Origin: Candidatus Electrothrix marina
Lineage (GTDB): Bacteria; Desulfobacterota; Desulfobulbia; Desulfobulbales; Desulfobulbaceae
DNA: 7,899 nucleotides
Direction: 5' to 3'
NCBI GenBank assembly: GCA_004028495.1
Contig: MTKS01000060.1
Span: 1 to 7,899 of the forward strand
Every line of letters starts with the position of its first letter. Position 1 is the stretch's first letter. The position numbers were made by a program, and so were the translations under genes. A model generated the notes under the pieces. That model had not been told where the DNA came from. It searched no databases and saw nothing but the letters and a program-made list of their open reading frames with translations. Below, in pieces: positions 1 to 5,782 of the stretch.

Positions 1-167
1 GGTTGATTCTGAGCTTCCTGCGGGACATTTCCGGTCACCGTGGCAGGTTGAGCTTGGTTTACAGTATTCGGTTGATTCTGAGTTTCCTGCGGGGCATCTC
101 CGGTCACCGTGGCAGGTTGAGCTCGGTTAACGGTATTCAGTTGATTCTGAACTTCCTGCGGGGAATT
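1..167 (-). repeat. 69-bp in-frame tandem repeats (23 aa) in the lipoprotein gene
   Basis: Similar units lie at 99-167, 30-98 and 1-29, the last cut by the window edge. The recurring word gttgattctga starts at 71 and 2, and a one-base variant recurs at 140, giving an exact 69-bp period. Each unit encodes 23 residues of the pattern (N/D)xPQExQNQxNTVNxAQPATVTG. The two complete units differ at only a few positions, including Asn/Asp, Leu/Pro and Arg/Gln. A multiple of three keeps the frame open. The sequence just 5' in the gene (around 168-185) still resembles the unit end (VSVTG against ATVTG), which suggests a decayed older copy. The array may continue outside the window. Confidence 0.88.
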
Positions 168-1640
168 TCCGGTAACGGAGACATCAGGGGCTGCTGTCGG
201 GAACTGTGGAAGGTACGATTGCACAGGGGCTTGTACAGGGGGCGGCATGGTGAGAGAGTTCTTTCTCTCTTGTACGATATCCTGTTTATCAAGAGGGAGT
301 ATATCAAGCGGCACTTTTTCCAGTAAGGCCAACGCGTCATTGCGCTGTTGATTTGCCGCTAAGCGATCAAATTGTCGCAGGAGCCCTTGGAACCATTGTT
401 CAGCCTCCAGTTCAGCCTTTACTTCCAGATTCTCGGCATTGGAACGAAGGGGCGAACCGGGAAAGTTCTGGACAAAGGTACGGGCCTGCTGAGCAACAGT
501 GAACCCGTCCTGTTCAGGATCGGATGTCATCGAACTGAGCAGCAGGGCCGCGTAAGCATCAACCTTTTCCCTTTGGGAGTCGACTGATTGTAAGGCGGCC
601 AGATGCTGTTTGTCAAACGGCGCATTCATCTGCTGTAATTCTTCATACAGTATTCTTGCAGGAAGGTAGTTTCTCAGGGCAAACTCAAGCTCTGATATTT
701 TTTTCAATATTTTTATCTGGAGCGTCCTGTTGCCTGTCTGACGGACACTGGCCAGCAGGTCATTGAAAATGCGCCGGGCTTCCTGTTCTCTTCCTTGCTT
801 AAGTAAGGATCGGGCGTGCTGGTATCTTTCCTCGTAATTCGGTGTCGGGTCAGTTAAGGCGAGCAGGTCGGCCGACCGGCTGTTCATGTCTTGCCCGTAC
901 CGAGTCCGGTTTTGTGGATAGTTACTGAAATCAGGCTTATTGAAATCAGGTCGCCCAGGCTGGAAAACATTATTACCGGGGATTGTCATTGGACTCGTTA
1001 TTCCCCCGGGGGGGATGATCTGTTGAGGCTGTGCCGATAATTGCTTGAATAAAGCCGGGCACTCTCCTTCAAGATAGGTAAAATCCCTGTTCTGGAGGTG
1101 TTGCAGGGGCATAATAACTTTTTTACGGGAATCAGCGATATTACGGTCATTGAAGAGTTGGATCTGCAATGCCGTGTATGCGTCATGCAAGGCCGTCACC
1201 TTGCTTTGGCAGGAAATAAGTTTTCTGGATTGCTCCGGCGTACGATACCGGGATTTTTGCTGTTCAAGCTCTTGCCAGGATTTTGCCCGCTGCGCATAAA
1301 ATGAAACTCTGCTGCGTACAGTTGCGCGTACAGGCTGTAATACCTGCCTGTTATAGGCGAGCTGTTCAGCGGAAGGGAGATCTTGATGTCTTATCTGCGG
1401 TGTGTAAGGAGCCGTACGCTGATAGAGCTGTTGCCTTACCTGAGCAGGTTCCTGTCGCTGAGGCGGCGGTATTGACTGTCCCGGCGATGTTTCAGGTGCT
1501 GTCGGCCTTGCCCTGTACGGTTGTACTCTCGGTCTGACGGCAGTGCATCCGGAAAGAATAAATGCTGACGCCACTCCTGACAGCAGCACTAATCGCAGCA
1601 GTTTGAGATTGAGACTCAAGGAGATAGACGAAATATACAT
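1..1640 (-). CDS. Predicted Pro/Gln-rich repeat lipoprotein, C-terminus beyond window
   Basis: An open frame of 546 codons has no stop from the ATG at 1638-1640 to the left edge, so the gene is 3'-truncated here. The N-terminus looks like a lipoprotein signal: charged residues at K13 and R16, a hydrophobic stretch, then the lipobox LSGC with Cys32 as the likely lipidated residue, followed by Thr-Ala, which does not suggest inner-membrane retention. Residues 33-80 are Pro/Gln/Arg-rich. Residues 95-200 look helical and hold Cys144 and Cys194. Residues 205-250 are a Pro/Asn-rich linker. Residues 268-450 are helix-rich and TPR-like (for example YQHARSLLKQGREQEARRIF). From residue 465 the chain is Pro/Gln-rich and enters 23-residue repeats. 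The frame is open upstream to a TAA near 1708, but no ATG, GTG or TTG lies between, which fixes the start. No clear Shine-Dalgarno is visible, only an A-rich stretch. It follows the PBP gene on the same strand after 317 bp. I do not recognise the family. An envelope scaffold or assembly role is only a guess. Confidence 0.8.
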   Translation of the reverse strand, partial: MYISSISLSLNLKLLRLVLLSGVASAFILSGCTAVRPRVQPYRARPTAPETSPGQSIPPPQRQEPAQVRQQLYQRTAPYTPQIRHQDLPSAEQLAYNRQVLQPVRATVRSRVSFYAQRAKSWQELEQQKSRYRTPEQSRKLISCQSKVTALHDAYTALQIQLFNDRNIADSRKKVIMPLQHLQNRDFTYLEGECPALFKQLSAQPQQIIPPGGITSPMTIPGNNVFQPGRPDFNKPDFSNYPQNRTRYGQDMNSRSADLLALTDPTPNYEERYQHARSLLKQGREQEARRIFNDLLASVRQTGNRTLQIKILKKISELEFALRNYLPARILYEELQQMNAPFDKQHLAALQSVDSQREKVDAYAALLLSSMTSDPEQDGFTVAQQARTFVQNFPGSPLRSNAENLEVKAELEAEQWFQGLLRQFDRLAANQQRNDALALLEKVPLDILPLDKQDIVQERKNSLTMPPPVQAPVQSYLPQFPTAAPDVSVTGNSPQEVQNQLNTVNRAQPATVTGDAPQETQNQPNTVNQAQPATVTGNVPQEAQNQ

Positions 1641-1957
1641 TTTCTTTTTTTGTGTGTAATAGGTTAAGCTGCTGTAGCTCGAATTATTCTTTGTAATTTG
1701 ATTCTGTTACCAGCTGTCGCCGACCTTGTTTTCTGTCGGGAATGCGGGAGAAAAGGCAGGGCTGAGGTTGCCGATTCCTGACGATGAAGACTGTTACCGC
1801 ATGGGAAAGCTATCAGAAAACGGGAGTCTGTACAATTCCTTTTTTGCTCGGCACAGAAAAAAACGTAACGATCCGGTCAGCACACTGATAATTCCAGTTC
1901 TTTGAACAGGGTGGGGATGAAAAAAAATATTTTCCTTTCCCCCCCTTTTTCTTTTTA
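1641..1957. other. Non-coding gap between PBP stop and lipoprotein start
   Basis: These 317 bases hold no credible gene on either strand. The minus strand upstream of the lipoprotein ATG ends in an A-rich run. A short inverted repeat (CCGAC at 1720-1724, GTCGG at 1735-1739) overlaps a second small palindrome (GTCGCCGAC at 1716-1724). I could not find a convincing -35/-10 pair for the lipoprotein gene. No T-tailed hairpin is seen on the minus strand after the PBP stop, so read-through from the PBP gene into the lipoprotein gene is possible. Confidence 0.6.
1913..1956 (+). terminator. Possible intrinsic terminator, plus-strand polarity only
   Basis: Read on the plus strand, GGGGA (1913-1917) pairs with TCCCC (1938-1942). 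Inside it, GAAAA (1919-1923) pairs with TTTTC (1930-1934). A pyrimidine tail with two T5 runs (1946-1950 and 1952-1956) follows. The shape fits a weak Rho-independent terminator, but the stem is short and AT-rich and no plus-strand gene lies upstream. It could block antisense transcription into the PBP gene. On the minus strand the same hairpin lacks a T-tract, so it would not terminate the PBP transcript. Confidence 0.25.
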
Positions 1958-4900
1958 TTATGGCTGTTGATTGAGCCAGAAAGGGATGAATCGACGTTCT
2001 AGTGTAAAACCGGTGTTTTTGTCCACAGTCCCGTGCCCCAGGACAACAGGGCTGTTCGGTGTGATAACGGTTCGTTCCCCGGCATTTTTTCCGCTTCTGA
2101 TTCCTCCGTTTTTATGCTGTACCGGGAAAAAATATTGACCGGTGTCCGGATATTTCAGGGCGATGCCGTCGAACGCGAGATCAACCGGATCCAAGTGATC
2201 TGCAACACCTTCGAGAGAGTACAGGGCTTCGGCGATTTTGCTCCAGGTCGGAAGGGCGCCTTGGGAACCGCTGATACGAGTGGAGTCTTTTTTCATGGGA
2301 TCGTTGTCGTCAAAGCCGGTATATACGCCCACGGTGTAACCGCCTTCCGTAAGGAGCGCTGCTCCTTCCTGTTCGGTTTTGGTCGGAACGTATCCGAGAA
2401 AAGCGGCATTACGGAAATCATTTGCCGTACCGGTTTTCCCCATGAGCGGCAGAGAAAGGTCCAGTTGCTGCAATTTGGCATTGCGTTCATCATCCTTACT
2501 CTCCAGGCGGACGTTCTTCAGGGCATAGCGTCCTGTTCCGTACCGGACGACATTATGGAGAATGCTTTTGATCTCATTGCTGGTTTTCTGATCCACCACA
2601 GGAGTGGCCGCTGTTTCTCTCGCATAAATAATTTCGCCGTCCGCACCCACAATCTGCTCAATAACAGCTAATCCGTCCTGTTCCTTAACAGTTTCTTTTT
2701 CTGTTTCCTTTTCGTTCTCGTGAGTGGGCGGGTGAACGGAATAATTTTTGCCGGTCACCAGGGTTTCGTACATGCCTGCCGCCTCCAGAAGAGATATAAC
2801 ATTTGAGCCCAGAGGAAAAGAAAGTACCGGATCAAGTCGGCTGGAAATACCGCATTCACGGGCAAGGCGTATCAGATATTGTATGCCGAGCATGACTCTG
2901 TAATCGGAGACAGCGGTGAGAACCTGCATGGAGTAATTTTTATGCGCAGCCAAGGCGTTTCGTTCCGCCCGCATTTGGCGTTCGACCATTTTAAGACCGG
3001 CTGAACTGACCCTGCCTCCCAGAAGAATATTATCCCACAGGGTCTCTTTTTCTGAGGAAAACAGTCTGGACAGTCGTTGCCGGAGAGCGAATTCGCTGAC
3101 CGGTCGCCATTTTTCCGGCAATTTGCTGTTCATCGTATAGATGAGCTGCCCTTTTTGGTTTTCAACAAGGGTTCCGGCAGGACGCTTACCTTGGAGATCA
3201 TCAGGTGTCTGTTGGTTGAAAAAGGCAAAAGGATTGCCGAACCATGAGGGGAGCTGCTCAATGTATCGGCGATATTTCTGTACAGCCTGACCAACTGCTT
3301 TTAATTGCAGATAGCTTCCATGCAACATGGAGATGCGGGCCCAGTTTTCCGATCGCTGGCGGGCGTCGAGGTTTTTCTTTTTCAAATCCTGATAGATTGC
3401 CGAGCGAAATTTTGAGAAGGCAAGCCCGTAATGGGTTCTTTCCCATTGGCGATACTCTCCGGCCCGACCGTCAAACAGGAAGTCGGCCTCCAATTTTCGA
3501 ACAGCCAGTTCATAGGCGGCACGGTCCAGGGTTCCCGAGGTGATACGGATGCCGAACGTATCACGTATGCGGCTGCTGAACTGCTGGTAGTCTTCTTCTT
3601 TTCCTTTGTTGACTCCGGGAGCCATGTCAAGGAAAGTCGCCAGTTCATGGAGTTGTGCCGGAGTGAGTCGGTCCGTGAGATGGTACAGCAACCAGACTGC
3701 GGCCACGTTTTCCGATTTTACACCGGCCCAACTCAGAGAGACGCGGTGAAAAGGGCTTTTATGGTCCGGTCGGGGAAAATACGGTTCTCCCAGGAAAAGA
3801 AAAACGTTTCTCTGGTTATCAAGTTTATCCAGGGGGGTCCAGCCTAATTGCAGCGCTGCGGCAAAGAGAAAGGGTTTGAAGGCCGAGCCCATAAGGCGTT
3901 TCGCGGCCACGGCTCGATTGAAAAAACGATTTTCCATGCCGCCTGCCATAGAGCGAATCATGCCCCGCTGCATGACCAGAGCCGCGCCTTGCAGCTTAGG
4001 ATAACGTTCAAGATCCAAGGTCGGTGTGCCGTCAAAGAAATCAACTTCCCTGACACTGACGTAAATTCTGTCATCAGGCTGCAGGCGAGAGAGCAGGTCT
4101 CCCAGGTCTTTTTTCTCCGGTTTTGCCCAACGTTGTTTACGATACTTGACAAGAGCCGCGAGCATTCGTTCCAGCCCTTGGCGATCAATAAAACCTTCCG
4201 GGCGCTTGGGACCGAAGCTTACCGAAATAACAGGTTGTTCAGGATCAGTTCTGTCGATTTCTTTAATTGTGCCGAAAAGAAATCCTTTTTGGGTGATTTC
4301 TCTGTCTCCCCTCTGGTCCTTATATTCCTGCTGAACTTCTTTCCTGTTATAACCGCGCAGGCGGACATCAAGGCGGGAAAGGTCACGACGGAGGCTGTAT
4401 AAGGTTTCTGTCTGCAAGGCATGATCAACCGTGCTGATAATCCGGGCGCCGGAGGTGGAGATGTTGTTGATTCCGTGCCGTGTCAGGGCATCGGTAATCA
4501 CTTCGGACTCAAGCCCCTCTTTGACCAGATCCATAATCGTATTCAGGGCAAAGCGGGTTTTGCCGCGATTAAACATAATATCGTCTTTAACAGCGGCATC
4601 ATATTCAGTTCGGCTGATCATGCCCAGTTTCAGCATGTTTCCAAGGACATACTCTGCTCGTTCCTCGGCCCGTAATCTGGCTTTCAAGGTGGATCCCTTG
4701 TCTTTTTTAATAAACGGATTGTAAAAATTCGGCTGCTTCACCGAACCGGCAATAAACGCCGCTTCCAGCAGGGTCAGTTCGTTCGGTTCTTTGTTGAAGT
4801 AGTATCGGGCCGCAACGCCCAATCCATGCCCGTTTCCGCTGACATAAAATTGATTGCAATAGAATTCAAGGATCTGCTCTTTTGAAAAACGATACTCCAG

Positions 4901-5374
4901 GCGGAGAGCAAAGAGCATTTCCTTGAGTTTTGCCTCATAACTGCGTGATTCGCGTTTAAAAAGGTTTTTTGCCGTTTGTTGGGTGATGGTGCTGCCGCCC
5001 TGGACAATACGACCCGCTTTGAAGTTTGCGACCATGGCCCGGGCAATACCGTAAAAATCAATGCCGTAATGGTTGAAAAACTGGTCGTCTTCCGCCGCAA
5101 CAATGGCATTGACGAATTTTTCCGGCAGTTGATCGTACTTGAGGTATTGACGATGGATATCTTCAAACAATACACCGATTTTTTCTTTGCCGTCCCGATA
5201 ATAAACAGGGCTTTCACGGCCGAGAATAGAGGATATGTTTTCCGGGGTCATTTCCGGGCAGGGAACCTCGGTCACGAGATAGTAGATCCACCCTAAGGTG
5301 CCGGCAGCGGTAAGCAGTCCCAGAAAAGAAAAAAAGAAAAAGAGCTTGAGAAGGAATCTGAAAAAACGACGCAT
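1958..5374 (-). CDS. Bifunctional class A penicillin-binding protein (PBP1A-like), oversized
   Basis: This is a peptidoglycan synthase that polymerises lipid II into glycan strands and cross-links stem peptides in the periplasm, anchored in the inner membrane. A short basic N-terminus (MRRFFR) precedes a transmembrane helix at about residues 8-33. The GT51 glycosyltransferase domain spans about 60-250: motif 1 AAEDDQFFNHYG with likely catalytic Glu95, QGGSTITQQ at 125-133, Glu152 in KEMLFAL, then ILEFYCNQFYVSGNGHGLG. The transpeptidase domain keeps all three motifs: GSAFKP with nucleophile Ser497 and Lys500, SEN at 554-556, and KTGT at 980-983. Family members usually have about 750-900 residues. 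Much of the excess sits between SEN and KTGT, about 426 residues apart. An acidic/Lys-rich linker lies at about 885-900. An in-frame TAA lies one codon before the ATG and the next Met is past the membrane helix, which fixes the start; no good Shine-Dalgarno is visible. It is divergent from the mltD-like gene. The enzyme class is certain; assignment to PBP1A (mrcA/ponA) rather than another class A subgroup is less so. Confidence 0.95.
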   Translation of the reverse strand: MRRFFRFLLKLFFFFSFLGLLTAAGTLGWIYYLVTEVPCPEMTPENISSILGRESPVYYRDGKEKIGVLFEDIHRQYLKYDQLPEKFVNAIVAAEDDQFFNHYGIDFYGIARAMVANFKAGRIVQGGSTITQQTAKNLFKRESRSYEAKLKEMLFALRLEYRFSKEQILEFYCNQFYVSGNGHGLGVAARYYFNKEPNELTLLEAAFIAGSVKQPNFYNPFIKKDKGSTLKARLRAEERAEYVLGNMLKLGMISRTEYDAAVKDDIMFNRGKTRFALNTIMDLVKEGLESEVITDALTRHGINNISTSGARIISTVDHALQTETLYSLRRDLSRLDVRLRGYNRKEVQQEYKDQRGDREITQKGFLFGTIKEIDRTDPEQPVISVSFGPKRPEGFIDRQGLERMLAALVKYRKQRWAKPEKKDLGDLLSRLQPDDRIYVSVREVDFFDGTPTLDLERYPKLQGAALVMQRGMIRSMAGGMENRFFNRAVAAKRLMGSAFKPFLFAAALQLGWTPLDKLDNQRNVFLFLGEPYFPRPDHKSPFHRVSLSWAGVKSENVAAVWLLYHLTDRLTPAQLHELATFLDMAPGVNKGKEEDYQQFSSRIRDTFGIRITSGTLDRAAYELAVRKLEADFLFDGRAGEYRQWERTHYGLAFSKFRSAIYQDLKKKNLDARQRSENWARISMLHGSYLQLKAVGQAVQKYRRYIEQLPSWFGNPFAFFNQQTPDDLQGKRPAGTLVENQKGQLIYTMNSKLPEKWRPVSEFALRQRLSRLFSSEKETLWDNILLGGRVSSAGLKMVERQMRAERNALAAHKNYSMQVLTAVSDYRVMLGIQYLIRLARECGISSRLDPVLSFPLGSNVISLLEAAGMYETLVTGKNYSVHPPTHENEKETEKETVKEQDGLAVIEQIVGADGEIIYARETAATPVVDQKTSNEIKSILHNVVRYGTGRYALKNVRLESKDDERNAKLQQLDLSLPLMGKTGTANDFRNAAFLGYVPTKTEQEGAALLTEGGYTVGVYTGFDDNDPMKKDSTRISGSQGALPTWSKIAEALYSLEGVADHLDPVDLAFDGIALKYPDTGQYFFPVQHKNGGIRSGKNAGERTVITPNSPVVLGHGTVDKNTGFTLERRFIPFWLNQQP

Positions 5375-5569
5375 GGATTAATTAATTAGAGTTTGAAAAA
5401 AGGTGATTTGAGTTTTCGGCGTCAATGTCAAAAAAAGGAATCTTCCGGCACCTGTTTTTTTATATGGAGAAAGATATATTGAACGAGCTGCGAGAATAGT
5501 TGGCTCGCACTGTTGGATGGCCTTGAAACACAAACAAAAAGAGAAGTTTTTCCTTGCCGAGGAAAAGGG

Positions 5570-5581
5570 ACCGGATCCGGT
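5570..5581. promoter_or_regulatory. 12-bp perfect palindrome near the predicted PBP transcript start
   Basis: ACCGGATCCGGT is its own reverse complement and is GC-rich within an AT-rich region. It lies just downstream of the candidate minus-strand -10 element, where an operator could act. A palindrome of this length is expected about twice by chance in a window of this size, so only its position is suggestive. Confidence 0.2.
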
Positions 5582-5590
5582 TGTTAACAT

Positions 5591-5626
5591 AGTATATTTG
5601 TAAAACAAAATGAGAACAAATGTCAA
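5591..5626 (-). promoter_or_regulatory. Candidate sigma70 promoter for the PBP gene
   Basis: On the minus strand a perfect -35 hexamer TTGACA (5626-5621) is followed after 18 bases by TACAAA (5602-5597), a modest -10. Overlapping it, TTGTTC (5619-5614) is followed after 17 bases by TATACT (5596-5591), which matches five of six bases of the -10 consensus. Either pair would start transcription near 5580-5590. The spacer also holds a small inverted repeat, TTTGT-AAA-ACAAA at 5597-5609. This was assigned by eye in an AT-rich stretch where chance matches are common. Confidence 0.35.
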
Positions 5627-5665
5627 CAATATGTTTTTCCTTGTAAAATATTCTTTGTCTATGGT

Positions 5666-5689
5666 ACCCTTTTTTCCAGGGTGTTTTTT
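5666..5689 (+). terminator. Weak T-tailed hairpin in the mltD upstream region
   Basis: ACCCT (5666-5670) can pair with AGGGT (5678-5682) across a seven-base pyrimidine loop, followed by G and then six T (5684-5689). It has the outline of a small intrinsic terminator on the plus strand. The stem of five to six pairs is short for efficient termination. No plus-strand gene precedes it, so if real it would act as an attenuator in the mltD leader or block antisense transcription. Confidence 0.22.
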
Positions 5690-5735
5690 CGGTTCGGGGT
5701 TGTTTTACCCGACCGTTAAAATGAAAAAACGGTCG
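5690..5735 (+). promoter_or_regulatory. Overlapping alternative hairpins upstream of the mltD-like gene
   Basis: CGACCGTT (5710-5717) and AACGGTCG (5728-5735) form a perfect 8-bp inverted repeat with a 10-base loop, ending 47 bases before the mltD start codon. The same left arm (CCCGACCG, 5708-5715) can instead pair with CGGTTCGGG just upstream (5690-5698) with one bulged base. The two stems are mutually exclusive if transcribed. Neither is followed by a T-run. The perfect repeat could equally be a protein-binding operator in DNA. Confidence 0.33.
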
Positions 5736-5782
5736 AATTTCGGCTGAAAATTGTTTGTTATGTTACGATATCGTGAGAAAGA

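Larger units (their letters stand above)
5375..5782. other. Divergent intergenic region between PBP and mltD-like genes
   Basis: These 408 bases separate the two 5' ends and should hold the control signals of both genes. They are AT-rich with many T and A runs. On the minus side a promoter-like pair lies at 5591-5626, leaving a leader of about 210 nt for the PBP gene. On the plus side the last 120 bases before mltD hold three small hairpin candidates. I see only a weak -10-like TAAAAT (5644-5649) for mltD, with no good -35 at the right spacing. A minus-strand frame of 83 codons (5378-5629) fills part of the region but overlaps the promoter and resembles no protein I know. Confidence 0.6.

Noticed and set aside
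1..180. Possible CRISPR-like or other spaced repeat array
   Set aside because: The repeats are directly adjacent 69-bp units without unique spacers and stay in frame within a protein-coding sequence.
3..326. 107-codon plus-strand frame with an internal repeat (LSFLRGISGHRGRLS)
   Set aside because: Its repetition is the complement of the 69-bp repeats in the minus-strand lipoprotein gene. The minus frame is open for 546 codons with a lipoprotein signal and is the better reading.
1098..1537. Two overlapping plus-strand frames of 68 and 84 codons
   Set aside because: They are antisense to the lipoprotein gene, overlap each other and show no domain or translation signal.
1870..1905. Possible sigma54-type promoter on the minus strand (TGGAAT followed by GTGC)
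   Set aside because: The spacing between the GG and GC elements is two bases too long and the flanking consensus is poor.
2033..2671. 212-codon plus-strand open frame
   Set aside because: It lies fully antisense to the PBP transpeptidase region that encodes the conserved KTGT motif. Its product shows no domain, signal or composition typical of a real protein, so it is a shadow frame.
3848..4402. 184-codon plus-strand open frame (and the neighbouring one at 3431-3847)
   Set aside because: Both are antisense to the PBP coding sequence, with no recognisable family and no ribosome-binding site. The minus-strand reading has clear catalytic motifs.
5378..5629. 83-codon minus-strand frame just upstream of the PBP start
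   Set aside because: Its start would lie upstream of the best promoter candidate, the composition looks like translated AT-rich intergenic DNA, and no family or ribosome site is seen. A short leader protein cannot be fully excluded.
5641..5665. Possible sigma70 promoter for mltD (TTGTAA with TATGGT)
   Set aside because: The spacer is only 13 bases, too short for a normal sigma70 promoter.
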